From positions 13,862,245 to 13,926,244 of the forward strand of contig NC_059374.1 in NCBI RefSeq assembly GCF_019703515.2: DNA of 64,000 nt, given 5' to 3'. This DNA is from Myxocyprinus asiaticus (Eukaryota; Chordata; Actinopteri; Cypriniformes; Catostomidae). The notes under the pieces are model-generated. The model made no database searches. It saw only the letters and a program-made list of their open reading frames with translations, and was not told the origin of the DNA. Shown piece by piece: positions 21,291-33,116 of this stretch (its first letter is position 1; each line of letters opens with the position of its first letter). Both the position numbers and the translations under genes were made by a program.

Positions 21291-21652
21291 GGACTACACT
21301 TCCCATAATGCACTGCCCTCATCACTGCCATCTTTTCCCAATCCTCCTCACCTGTCCTCCATTTTCTCATTAGCAGCTTTTATATAAATATCCTCCTAGC
21401 TTTGTCCATTCCTTTGTCAGTTCTTGTATTGTTATGTTGTGAAAGTGTAATTTAGTTGGTTTAGTGATGTTTAGCATTCTAGTTTGTTCCACTCCAGTGT
21501 GTTTCCTTGGCTAATTCCATGTTTGATGTTTATTCCATTCCAGCCTGTTTTCCTTGTATGATCAATGTTCCACTCCTGCGTCTACAATTAAAAGTCTGAA
21601 AGATTACTCCTGAGTCTCCTTTCTTCCTCTCCACTAACCCAACATTACACCA
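21290..21652 (+). mobile_element. Possible solo LTR
   Basis: The layout suggests a retroelement LTR. It starts with GGACTACACTTCCCATAATG, has a TATATAAATATCC box at about 21381, TGTCAGTTCTTGTATTG afterwards, an AATTAAAAGTC polyadenylation-like signal at about 21588, and ends CCCAACATTACA. No partner LTR or internal coding sequence is adjacent, and no target duplication is clear. Confidence 0.35.
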
Positions 21653-21705
21653 TGTCAAGTGTTGTGGTGTGTGTACACATTCTTGTAAATTGCACTAGGC
21701 ATAAG

Positions 21706-22822
21706 TAGGGCTGGGCGATACTTCGGATACCTATGATATAATCGCGATGATTTTGCTGACAATATAAAATTCAACAATGTCGTGAATACCGCAATTATTT
21801 TTATGAGCCTTTTATTTGGCTTATTATTTTATTTAAGTTTCACAGAGTGCATCAGTAGACTAATCTTATGATCCTTCAGGGCTGTATAATTAATCAAAAT
21901 AACATCAAAATGGAGACATGATCATATGTGATTATTTAACTGCCAAAGGCTGCGATTATAGACAGATAAACATGGTCTGCGGGGGCTCGTGTTTTTAGCG
22001 CAGTACACCTGCATTGTGAAGTACTTTGTGCAATTCCAAACATTAGTAACGGCTATAAAGTTATTATACAAATCTACAAATGCGGAACAGTAAAGGAGAG
22101 TTTGACAGCAGTTCACAAGATACGAAACTCTGTCAAACAAACATTGCACTTCCAGTTTCATAATAAAAGCTCCTTGTGGAGGTAAAATAAACACAACTGC
22201 ACTCTGCAGTGTCAAAATAAAAACCCCAGTTTAGAGTGAAGTAAATAGGACAGAAATATATTAATTTATCTTTAGCAAATCTTATCCTGAAAATAATAAT
22301 AATTCAGTATTATATTATAATAATAAACTTGACATGGTACCACAGTAATAATTTAGCACGATGCAATATTCATCTGGTTTCCAAAAAATAGGCTAAGTGA
22401 AGTCGTTTCTGCACACCTTGTTCATTCACAAAGAAAAATGTTTTAGTAAAAATATATGAAGGTAAATACGATTTTTATTAAGCTTCTATGTATGATTGTA
22501 TGTTAAATATAAGTATAAACGTGCAAATTAATGAAAATGATTACATTTTACTCTCCCTTGTGTTAATTTAGTGAAAAGCTGTGGGGAAAATACCTTCATC
22601 ATTTTTAAATAGATTTTTATTTAATACCTTTTAAATATTAATTCTACTTGGCTACAATGGCTGTTAAGATGAAATGATGGTTCCTCTAATAAAAAAAAAT
22701 AAAAAAAAACACTTTTATGCTATTTCAGAGCAAAAACATTATTATCGAGATATATAGTGAATATCGCCAATTTGCTGAAAAAGATTGAGAAATAATTTCT
22801 GAAGCCATATCGCCCAGCCCTA
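21706..22822. mobile_element. Non-autonomous hAT-like element, TAGGGCTGGGCGATA ends
   Basis: The 15-bp ends TAGGGCTGGGCGATA and TATCGCCCAGCCCTA are perfect inverted repeats. They are flanked by GGCATAAG (21698-21705) and GGCTTAAG (22823-22830), an 8-bp target duplication with one mismatch, which is the hAT signature. The interior is AT-rich; the minus-strand 97-codon frame at 21922-22215 has no recognisable transposase motif. Confidence 0.85.
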
Positions 22823-22830
22823 GGCTTAAG

Positions 22831-23312
22831 TGAATGCAGTAAGTACTGTTTTCTAAACATTGTCCATTCATACTTTCCTAAAATTAAAAATACTAAAAGA
22901 AATTGTCACCAGAATTGTTAAAATCATTTACCACTTGATAGAGCGTTTGCCTGCAGTTGAGCTAAGTTAGAAAGTGAGTTGTGTGGTAAAAGTCTTTTTA
23001 TTCACTTTTTGTCCTTGTGCATGTAATTTGACAATGAACCAGGAACGGTTGCCCGGAGGAATAAAAGCCCTTAAGTGGCCTGACCTGCCGAGTCAGACAA
23101 ACACAGACCTCCATTCTTCTCTCATTCAATCATAACTGAAGTTACAGCCTTGCAAAATGTCACAGTTAAGTGCTTCTGTCTCGCTGTGACCCGTCAAAAC
23201 CCTACGTGTCTAGACGGATACTAACATTTTTATCTCTCTTTATAGCACTGGACAATATAGATGGCAGTTTGTATTTGAGTGTTGTTTTTTCAACTATAGG
23301 CACCTTTGTGTC
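22831..23312. other. Unique sequence; no gene seen
   Basis: Less AT-rich around 23040-23110 (GAACGGTTGCCCGGAGG) but without coding signal or recognised repeat. Confidence 0.4.
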
Positions 23313-23936
23313 CCCAACATGATCACACCAGAAGTTGGCATGTTGTTTCTGAGAGTTCCAGTAGCCTAGGATCAGCCACATCATGCAGACTCAAAGACAA
23401 GTGCCATCTCCAATCAGACATTTTTGCATAGGCTCATGCATGTTTATCTTCCCTTGTGGCTGGACTGGAAGCCTGTTGTGTCAGCAGCGTGGAAGACCCG
23501 AATTCAGATTCCGAGCTGAAACCATTTACAGTAGTAATCGCATTTGCATAATCAGTCATTTGGACGTAGCATTTTTCTCCCTAACATTAACTTTGTACTC
23601 CACTGATGGTTATGTTTAGGTCTGGGGTTTGGGTAGTGGGGTACAGTTTATAAAATGTGCCTTCTTCTATACTGAATGAGATCCTTTACAGCTGAAAACA
23701 TCAGCTTTCCAAATACAAAAAAACAAAACAAAAAAAACCTCACTTTACAACTCGCTTTTGGCACCCCTCTGTGGACATTTCACCTTGAAAAGGGAACTCA
23801 CACATGCCCATATGCCCAACAATACTTACCGCATTGGCCACTGGGGGCAGTTTTTCGAATTTCAATAAGCACAGACCAGTTTCAGCTAAAGAAAAGTCAA
23901 CCTGCTGTTTCTGATTTCACTTTGAGATCAGTCTTA
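23313..23936 (-). repeat. Interspersed repeat family A, copy 3 (inverted)
   Basis: Reverse complement of the family A order: GATCACACCAGAAGTTGGCA near 23325, TAACATTAAC around 23586, CCACTGGGGGCAG at 23838, AGCACAGACCAG, GAAAAGTCAACCTG and GAGATCAGTCTT at the end. An open frame that runs through it on the plus strand (23676-24143) is therefore not a gene. Confidence 0.8.
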
Positions 23937-24156
23937 TTTTTTTGTAAATTAATTTCAATTTTAACTTTTTGTTGTTGTTTCTTTTTATTGTATGTAGGTC
24001 TTGGAAACGTTTTTCAAGCCTTTATCATTTATTTTTGCTGCTTTTCATATGCCTTTTATGTATGTTTTATCTATGTTTTACCCCAGATGTTTAATCTTAA
24101 AATATACAAATCCATCATAAAATTATTACATTTAAAAAACTAAGATACAACAAAGA

Positions 24157-24159
<3 letters not shown>

Positions 24160-24228
<69 letters not shown>
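24160..24228. repeat. (AT)n microsatellite
   Basis: Uninterrupted alternating TA for about 69 bases. Confidence 0.98.
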
Positions 24229-24229
<1 letters not shown>

Positions 24230-24230
<1 letters not shown>

Positions 24231-24437
24231 TTTGGTTTGTTCTCGGTATAAGCTGCGTGTTGCCTATACAGCTGAAGTTTCGCTTACTGCCCCCTGGAGA
24301 AAACAGGTGGTATTTCAAGCTTGAATTGCTCAGGAATCTTCCTTTTTACAGTCAGCATGATTGATTGCTTTCATTTTTTTAACGCGTTATTTTTTATATA
24401 ATTAATCGCTCTGAATTAATGCATTAAATCAACAGCC
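24230..24437. repeat. Fragment of a hAT-like repeat ending AACAGCCCTAG
   Basis: TTACTGCCCCCTGGAG, TTAACGCGTTATTTTTTA, TTAATCGCTCTGAATTAATG and a terminal CAACAGCCCTAG match a common teleost hAT-related repeat by memory. The opposite end is not found nearby. Confidence 0.45.
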
Positions 24438-27400
24438 CTAGTTGTTAGCCATCATGTATGTTTTAAAGATTTCACTTTTCACCAAGCATCACTGCATGAG
24501 ATTTTTAGCAAGCTGATGCTTTACAAAGATTATTTCAGCCATGTTTTGGGGAAGCCACAAAGCTTAATCTCTCCCGACGGCCAACTCCAGGCAATCAATC
24601 TCCCAGAGAGAAAGAGTGTCGACATACTGTCCATCTCTCCTGCTACCTGATAGAGGCCTGAAGATCTCTCTCTCTCTCTCCTTTTCCTTTTCTCTTTCCA
24701 TCATTTTCTCTCTCTGCTTCCTCTGTTGGTCTCCACAGCACTGTTGGTCTATAACTGGTACATAGATTGTAGAGTTTTGTAGATTTGGGGAGACCGTGGT
24801 TGGTTGGCACACAATTCATTCTTTATTTAATATCTCTGGTGCAACAAACGTTAATATACCAAATATTTATATAATACAATATTTTGCATAAAAAATGCCT
24901 ATTTTTAGGAACATTAAGTTTTTTAAATTGTGATATTATTCTAATGTGAATTTGAGAGACAATGTGCCATGTCTGTCATGAAAATAATGTCACAATGCAA
25001 AAAACTCCTTTATAAATCCTTAACAAAGGGAACATTAATGTGAAGTGTTATAATGTTTTATTATTTAGCTATTTTTATTGTGAGGTTAAAGAAAATTTGG
25101 TGTCTTACCTGTCATGACAAATATATTTAAACCATCATAGGGTGTTAAATGTGAGTTATATTGTCAGTCTGAGAGATTAATAAATGAATGGAAGAAGTGA
25201 GCACTGAGGGCCATACGTTGAGGAAAGGGAAACCATCAGGACCCATCAAACTAAGGCAGCATTTTTAAAAAAAAAATTTCTGCATGGATCATGAGCAAAT
25301 CTGATGATTGCTGGTCTTGAGGGGTGGGCAGGCTGCCAAGGCCATCATTTCGGACAGCTAGAAATTACATGTTTTGCAGCGTGCTCTGGGCCAGTGAAAG
25401 AGACACTGGTTTAGGGAGAAAATACGCTAGGCTCAAATGCCAGAGAACAAGCCAATGTGAGTTTGCTGCTGGAATAAAGTACAGTTAAGAGTTATATTTC
25501 CTCTTGACAGGTCACAGCAAATCGGTGAATACATGATCGAACTGAAGAAAATAAGACCATTGTAAACAACATGCCCAAGGAGACCTATTAGTTTGATTGA
25601 TCATAAACAAATACAGACAAGTCCCTCTCTCCCACTCTCTTTCTCAGTCTCTCTCATAGTCTCTCTCTGGGAGCCTTGACCTGATAATACTGATAGATGT
25701 AGCAGGGAAATACTTGAATACATAAGTACATAAATAGATACCTGGGATATATGGGATAACTTCAGCTCTCAAACTCAATGACAGATTACAGCCATTTGAA
25801 TGTGGTTTTCTGCCGTGAAATACAGTAGATGAAGGGTAAGAGCAGTGTATAGGAGGTCTAAGTGAGGTGACTCATAATGCTGGGGCGAATTTACTAAACA
25901 GTAATTGCGGTACTTTTGCATGCATTATTTCATGGCAAAAACCTGTATCTTATCCACTAATACAATCCAGATTAACCAGGTGCTAAATGGACTGAACTAG
26001 CACTGTGCTGTATTTAAATTAAGTCATTGTTATTCTATTCAGAGCAAACATGCCACCTTTCTATGTAAATTAGGTTTATTGTAGATTGTTCCTTATTCAC
26101 AAAACTTAGTAGTATTTGTCTGCCACAATTAAAGGCATCATTTACTCACCCTCATAACATTTTAAACCCATATGACTCACTTTAAAGTTTATAAAGTCTC
26201 AAAAAGTTTCACAAAAGTATTTCAGGTGTCATATACCAAGTCTTCTGAAGGCTGAAGTGGTTGAAAGAAGTAAATTAAACAATAAATATTCGTGTTTTAT
26301 TTTGCTTGGATATTTCTAAAGCTCACTTGAATTAGTTTTAGATGATTAAACATGATGGTGGTGCCTTGGAAGGCTGTCTGAAACCAGTTTCCTTACTAAG
26401 TACCTTCATACATAAAACTCTGCCTGAGGAGTCATTGAAGCTTTCAGACACAGAGTGGCATGTGTCCCATTCTAACCAGGGATAATTTCTATTAATGTTC
26501 TCGGTTTATGTGCTTTTTATTGGTAGGGATTTCAGTTCCTGATACTATACATGCTGGTCATGCTGAGTGTTGCTAGATCCTAATATATATGTCAGTGTCT
26601 GACTGCACTCCCTTCCTTCATTTCCTGCAGTATATCAATGGTAGCTGATGTTGATATTGTATGGATATTTCTGAGGCTCCCGGCCACTCTCTGAGGCTTC
26701 TCTGAGGTCGTCGGAGGCAGTTTGCTGAGGCAGAGCCTTTATGGCAGATGAGCTGTTTGGTCTCAGTGCCGGGTATCACCTAAAATCTGAGCAGAAAGTG
26801 CCAGATTACATATGATGAATGAAAAAGGTTTGCACCACTGTCGCAGTCATTGCATCACAAAAGCTTTCTGTAATAACTTGAATGTATAGGTGTGCACTTT
26901 ACAAGACACATATATTCATCTCTGCCTCAAGGAAGCCTTTGGTACTTAGTTTGCTGAATCTCAATGCATTATGTCTCCTATGTCTTAGGTATATTTGCAA
27001 GTGGCATATGTTAAGTATCTAATTAAGTATTGAAACTTGCAAGCCTAAAGGGGTTGGGGAGGAAATTGCATCATTCATCTTAATTTGTTTTTGTTTTGTT
27101 GTTGTTTATTGGATAACTGCACAATGTATTATTTTCATTGTGTCCCCTACGATGAGGAACGCATCTTGTATATAGTGGCTATTCTCCAGAGACATTGATA
27201 GAAAAACAATATTTGCCTCTGATATTCTGTAACGCACAAACACAATCCTTTTTTATAAGGGATGTCAGCAAATTTGAGCTTAAAGGGGCAGGCCATCATT
27301 TCTCAAGATCTTGAGGCCAATCACAATTCTGCCATCCGTACTGAGAAAATATGCTGTACTCTGGTCTGTAGTTTTAAATCCAAGAAAAAAGTCCTCTCAG

Positions 27401-28082
27401 TTATCTCAATGCACAGTAAACTGTATTTTTAATAATTGTAATAAGGGGAACCATGCTTTTTCTTCATAACCTGCTTATAGACATACTGTTTCTGGGTCAG
27501 TAAAAAATACAGTGATGAAAAGAAAAAAATCTGTTTCAAATCTAGTTTAAAACACATGTATAATAACATATTTCCCTTACATCTTGAATACATAAAAAAA
27601 ATAAAAAATAAAATAAAAATTCACAAATATTATTAATCTTCAATATGAATATGAAACTAATGAAGTTTTCTTGAGGTTTTTGACATATTATAGCCTGAAC
27701 TAACTTAACTAACTAATCTACAGGGGACCTCTCTGTGATGTCATTTCCTGATTATTGCTTTCTTGTCACATGTAAACAAATTGGCTTTCAGAGTGTAAGT
27801 TACACTGACTTTGATTTGGCTGGAAAAAGTTTTCTATATTAATATAAATATATAAACATAAGTATTAAAAATATTATTTTTAAAATCCTATTTATTTTCA
27901 CTTATTTGTTTATTTGTTTACTTATTTAATTATTTTTACAATCTGAGGACAGTTTCAAACCTTGACATTTTTTGACTTTATGCCTAACAAAAAGTAACAA
28001 AATTAAGTTCAAAACTGACAACATGTTCATCATAGAAGAGGTGTATTCAAATCATTGTGTGTATGAATTGCATTGTTAGTGT
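24438..28082. other. Long stretch without gene; small repeat fragments
   Basis: Holds CT-rich tracts (24665-24718, 25622-25672), a single end of the 9797-11213 foldback family at 25010-25060 (CCTTAACAAAGGGAACATTA), and a decayed GTTCACCC-family arm at 26125-26290. A good-looking acceptor (TTCCTTCATTTCCTGCAG, to about 26630) has no donor at exon distance. Otherwise AT-rich with no recognisable coding sequence, including the poly-A/T region at 27590-27910. Confidence 0.5.
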
Positions 28083-28090
28083 ATTTCTGA

Positions 28091-29687
28091 TAGGGATGTG
28101 CATGAGTAATCGATTAATTGATTAATCGAGTACTCGTTCAGCTTTAAATATTCGACTAGTAAAAACACTACTCGAATATTGCAATTTAATTTTCCTTTGT
28201 GCCTTTGCCTGCCGTGGGCAACAATGAAACTGCTTTTTTCACCTTAATCTTGCCATTACAGCTCAGTGTATTGGTTGGCACTGTAGATGCATGACATTCT
28301 TAAAGGAATAACAGGGAACAAAAAACAGGTTCTAAGGCTGAAGGTTGAAGTGAGTATTCTAATCAAAAATAGTCAAGGATACAGCTTGTAAAACCAATAA
28401 AATCACACCATGTTACTTGAAGTACATGATTAGATTAAACTATCCAATCACAATCCCCTATCAATAGATGTCCAGTTAGTGAACTGATTGAAGAGTCAGT
28501 TTGAAAGAGGACACCGATGAAATTGCGGCTGGAAAAATGTCAAGGAAGCGTGCATGTACATTTAATGAGGATTGTCAAAAAGAGTTAAAATTTCTAAAAA
28601 AAAAAGGAGTCACAGAACAGGGCTTAGTAAAGTGAGTTGTGAGATTTTTGGAGCTCGCTTTTCCATTGCCCATGGAGGCCGCACCGACATCGTGCAGCAT
28701 GTTCATTCAAAAAAGCATGTGGATGCTGCTAAAAGTAAGTGTGCCACACCAAGTGTTAGCAATTTTTTTGTGAAGCAGATTTCAGAATCTGACAAGGTGA
28801 AGGACTTTTTGCTTATCATTCTGTTGTGCACGGCCATAGCTTTGCAAATTCATGACCTGAGAAAGTCTTGCAGGCCAGGCTGGAGGAATCATTCATACCC
28901 TCTGACATTAAAAAGCAGTTGGATGCCCTGGTTGAAGCTGATGACATGTGAGTGGATGATTTCTTTTGTGTATTGAGAAACTTTTATTCAGAATTGATGG
29001 ATTACCTCCAAAATTGGAGCCGCTCATCGGAGAACACAGAAAAACTTGAGTGGGCCCTACTGAGAGACATCCCAGAGTGGAAAGACATTCAGAGCAGCCT
29101 CGAACACTTCTACTCCAGAATCCCCTCTCTCAGTTTGATTGACGAAACCACACTCTTTGATGAGTGGGCTTGCGTGAAATTCATTGTCACTCATCGCATC
29201 ACTGAGTGGAACATGAACAAGATGGCTGTGTCTGAGAGATGGACAGATGTTTTGGAGAGCAAGACCATCAACTTCAGAGTCTTGGCCAAGGTCGTGGAGT
29301 TTGTTTTATGCCTGCCTGGGATATCTGCATCTGTGGAGCGTGTGTTCTCATTAATGAATGCAGCATGGACACCGGATAAATCTCGACTCCGTGTAACAGT
29401 CATGAAGGCAATGCTTTTCGTTTATTTTGGACTGGACTGCTCTGCATTTTACGATAAACTCTTGAAAGACAAGCGCACACTGAGAAAAATTGCTGCCAGC
29501 AAAAAGTACAAGGTGTTAATAGTTACCGATGCGGATGCACCATCTACTTCGCATTGATCTGTGCCTAGGTAAGGATACATCAATTTCATTTTTGCTGGGA
29601 GGGGACTGTCCTGTTTTCCACAAGAAGGAATCTGGTCATCCTAGTTACAGTAATCGACAACAAAATTTCTTGAAATGCCCATCTCTA
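28091..29687 (+). mobile_element. Internally deleted hAT transposon with intact target duplications
   Basis: The ends TAGGGATGTGCAT and ATGCCCATCTCTA are inverted repeats (11 of 13 match). A perfect 8-bp target duplication ATTTCTGA lies at 28083-28090 and 29688-29695. Subterminal sequence is rich in ATTAATCGA motifs. It encloses a broken transposase gene (28537-29557), so it is an autonomous-type element that lost its middle. Confidence 0.93.
28537..29557 (+). pseudogene. hAT transposase remnant (BED finger-like N-terminus, dimerisation domain C-terminus)
   Basis: The probable start is ATGTCAAGGAAGCGTGCATG at 28537. After a frame change the N-terminal block reads VSCEIFGARFSIAHGG then IVQHVHSKKH, a BED-type zinc finger in which the second cysteine has become phenylalanine. 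A further frame change near 28860 leads into a 201-codon frame (28952-29557). Its C-terminal part contains LPGISASVERVFSLMNAAWT and SRLRVTVMKAMLFVYF, the conserved core of the hAT dimerisation domain (normally with SxxxERxFS). The RNase H-like catalytic domain with its acidic triad, several hundred residues in the family, is missing. About 340 codons remain of a usual 600 or more. It is non-functional. Closest relatives by eye are the ZBED-type hAT transposases. Confidence 0.9.
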
Positions 29688-29695
29688 ATTTCTGA

Positions 29696-30182
29696 ATAAT
29701 TGAATAGATTGAATAGACTGGCTGTCTTCCAGGACTGTTTATTGATGTAAATGAGGAGGTATTTAGGTGATGCTGAATAGACATAGCTAGCTTTTTAGAA
29801 GTGTCTCATTTCAGAGTTTGAGAGTTTGTGACAAACTGCTGGAATCAGCTCTTACTAAACCCAGTGAGCACTCATGAATGATCAAACCCAACTGTCTGTC
29901 TATATGATGTCCAGTCACACAGCATAACATCACTGTCAACCTCTTCAGCACATGATTTATGGTTTTGTTTTTTGCAAGAGATCACAATTTGAGCTGTCCA
30001 TTTTTGATCATATAAGCCGAAAAAGCAGAGGGAAAATGATACACCAAAGAATAACTATTGTAAAGACTCTCCATACCGCACAAAAAATATTTTTTAAAAT
30101 TAAAAAAAATATCGTAATCGAGTTCTAAAAAATCTCAAGTATTTTCGTCTTGTTTGTTCGAACAAAACTGCATGAGGTTTAT

Positions 30183-30217
<35 letters not shown>

Positions 30218-30805
30218 AAATGCCAGTGGTGTTGGAAAAATAAACTTAATTAAAAGGGAAAATACGTTTATTTTTCTTATCCTATTGGCAAATTATTATT
30301 ATTATTATTATTATTTTCAAAACAATGCAAGTTCTCGTGTAAACAGATGTGCTACTATGAACAAGCTTCTCTCATAGCGCTCATGCATGTGCAGCCAGAC
30401 ATCAAGATTTTCACTGAAACATATCTTACACTATCCACTGCCACTGTACTGCAAACAAAGACCAGGGATATTCATTAACAATTATCCCTTTGTGTTCTGC
30501 ATAATAAAGAAAAGAAAATTAGGGTGAGTATATCATGAAAGAATTCTTTAAACTTTAAAACAAGAAAAAACTAATTGCCTATGGGGTGAGAAAAATAAAC
30601 GTAGTTCTCCTTTAAATGAATTAAATAAAAATTACAAGTTATGCACCATTTTTTACTTGTTTCAAGCATAAACCTCACTAAATTCTGTTACATTTATCTG
30701 AGAACAAGACATATGTCCTTTTTTTTTTTTTTTTTTTTTTTGTCAATTAAATTTATCTTGTTTTAAGGATGTTTACAAAAAATGCAAAGACAAGAAATAT
30801 TTTTT
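29696..30805. other. AT-rich sequence with homopolymers; no gene seen
   Basis: Includes an A-run at 30185-30214, (TTA)n at 30292-30316 and a T-run at 30720-30741. The lysine-rich open frame at 30150-30377 is created by these runs. Confidence 0.6.
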
Positions 30806-30809
30806 TGCA

Positions 30810-31300
30810 GTCCATCTAAGATGTTTCACTCCTGAAAAGCATCGCTCTTCAGAAAGGTGACTGAATGTGCTGCCATTAGTCCTCTCCTCTCTCCAGTGAT
30901 CAGACAAATGAAGCAAGAAGTTGTGAGGCCGCCCATCTTGAACCCTGATCATAACATGTAATGGTCTAGCCAGGTGCTGTGGTGGAATCAGACCTGCCGG
31001 ACAGGTGGTGGAGGGAAGGAGGATGGCTTCAAGCTCCAATAATGAGAGCCGTGCCAACTGGACTCCCATCTGCTGCCATGCTAACTGCTCCGAGCCATTA
31101 AAAGCAGCCTCGTCTCATTCAGATGGAGAAGAGAGGGTTTGGTGAGCATGTTTCCCCCTCAAGGCACTCACACAGTCAAGTAGGGCTGGTGAAAGACTTG
31201 CCTGGTGACAAGTGCAATGGGTACCTGGTTAAGGGATGATGTGGAGGGGAAGTTACTCCATGGCAGCTCTTTTGAAGTTCAGTGCATATACACATAGACA
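30810..31300. other. GC-richer, repeat-free stretch
   Basis: Clearly less AT-rich than both sides and free of recognisable repeats. A minus-strand frame of 98 codons (30773-31069) has no identifiable domain. It is a candidate conserved non-coding element rather than a gene. Confidence 0.4.
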
Positions 31301-31399
31301 CAAAGAGTTTTTAAGATGTTTTTGAAATAGCACAAACACAAAAATGATGAGCATGTCCAGATATGCTGTAATTAAACAGACCAATACACAAGTCTGGTG

Positions 31400-31506
<107 letters not shown>

Positions 31507-31509
31507 TAC

Positions 31510-32160
31510 AAAATAAATGTTTCTGGTCTACTTTTTAAAGCAGAGAGAAAAGTACACAAGTTTTAAAAAATAAATAGAGTTCTGACAACACATATTACAG
31601 TTACACATTAATGTGAATGGCAGGGCAGACCACAATTGCAATTGTAAAGGTAGTTGGGAGCAAAACTTGATATTAATGATATAATTATATTAACATTATA
31701 TTAAATTATATTTACCCACTGTATCTCAAATAAGAGCATACCTATTACTGCATTAATACTGAATACCTATTCTGAACAGTACTGAATATTATTCATACTG
31801 TGCTGAATATTAAATATCAAGAACAGTTTTTAGCCAGATGCTTTAATGAAATAATTTTCATTAGCTTTAAGATTTAGAATCATAAAATTTTAACAGTACC
31901 AGCGACAGTGTTAGAATTATTCATGTCATGTCATCTGTTAACTTACCACAATTTACTTTCAAAGGCATTAAAACTTAAGACTGCAGAATTAAAATATTGT
32001 ACATTTAAAATCACTGTCATTCCTCAAAATCAGTGCTTCTGTTAAAAATGTATTACTGAAATAAAATGAAACTGCACCGAAGAAGTGGTAACCTGCAATT
32101 GTTACCTCATGTATCTATTTCTACTTTCATTTTTGTAATCTAATTTGCCAGGTTGATTTA
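31510..32160. other. AT-rich sequence; no gene seen
   Basis: Repeated use of TACTGAATATTA (31755-31820) but no clear repeat unit, and no coding signal. Confidence 0.4.
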
Positions 32161-32170
32161 GTCAGATTAA

Positions 32171-32749
32171 AGGTATAGTTCACCCAAAAATGACAATTAT
32201 CTCATCATTTACTCACCCTCATGCCATCCCATATGTGTGTAACTTTCTTTCTTCTACTGAACACAAGCAAAGATTTTTAGAAGAATATTTCAGCTCTGTA
32301 AGTCCATACAATGCAAGTGAATGGGTACCAAAATGTTGAAGCTCCAAAAAGCACACAATCTCCACTTTCACTTTCACATTCTTCTTCTTTTGTTTTTGGC
32401 TATTCACATTCTTCGTGCATATTGCATCCTACTGGACAGGGAGGAAAATTTATAGGAAAAAATACTTAAATATTGATCTGTTTCTCATCCACACCTATCA
32501 TATAAATTCTGAAGATAAAGGTTTAACCACTGGAGTCGTATGGATTACTTTTATGCTGCCTTCATGTGCATTTCGGAGCTTAAAACTTTTGGTACCCATT
32601 CACTTGCATTGTATGGACCTACAGAGCTGAGATATTCTTCTAAAAATCTTTGTTTGTGTTCAGCAAAAGAAAGACAGTCATACACATCTGGGATGGCATG
32701 AGGGTGAGTAAATGATGAGAGAATTTAAATTTTTGGGTGAACTATCCCT
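32171..32749. mobile_element. Complete TTAA-flanked palindromic MITE (GTTCACCC family)
   Basis: TTAA at 32167-32170 and 32750-32753 brackets a 579-bp element. Its arms are inverted copies of each other over about 190 bp: AGGTATAGTTCACCCAAAAA, CATCATTTACTCACCCTCAT and CATACAATGCAAGTGAATGG occur on the left, with their reverse complements in reverse order on the right. The middle carries ACTTTCACTTTCAC. It has no coding capacity. The TTAA target suits piggyBac or Kolobok superfamilies. Partial copies lie at 3360, 7075, 9535, 19075, 26125, 34550, 42463, 52876, 58543 and 63217. Confidence 0.9.
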
Positions 32750-32924
32750 TTAAGTAATGACTTCTGATAAAATCAGTTAATTTAGATGTAAATTAAATTA
32801 AATCAGTTTTCATTTAGACACCACACGAAGCACATTAGGTTACCTGACAAAACATTTTTTACAGTGTGAGCATGTGCTAAGTAAAATGTCATCGCTCTAA
32901 CTTGTTTGTGATTAAAAGAATTTA

Positions 32925-33113
32925 GGCAACATCCACACTATGTGTTTTCATTTAAAAGCGCATTGATTTGGTTATGTTAACACTTATTCATCCACTCTAG
33001 AATGCCGTTTTCTTCCACTGAAAATGGATCATTTCGAAAACGGTCTACATTACTGCATACTTTGGAAAATTATGATATTATAAAACTGAAAACTGTTTAG
33101 TGTGGATGTGGCC
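32925..33113. mobile_element. Small foldback MITE, GGCAACATCCACACTA ends, TTA duplication
   Basis: The 16-bp ends GGCAACATCCACACTA and TAGTGTGGATGTGGCC match at 15 of 16 positions as inverted repeats. They are flanked by TTA at 32922-32924 and 33114-33116. A 3-bp TTA duplication is typical of PIF/Harbinger elements. Related copies are at 46007-46170, 48493-48959 and 53141-53610. Confidence 0.75.
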
Positions 33114-33116
33114 TTA

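Noticed and set aside
23676..24143. 155-codon plus-strand frame
   Set aside because: Its first half is the antisense of family A copy 3 and its end is hydrophobic AT-rich translation next to a microsatellite.
26600..26720. Acceptor-like TTCCTTCATTTCCTGCAG
   Set aside because: No convincing donor within 300 bases and no recognisable peptide.
30150..30377. Lysine- and tyrosine-rich small protein
   Set aside because: Created by an A-run and a (TTA)n tract.
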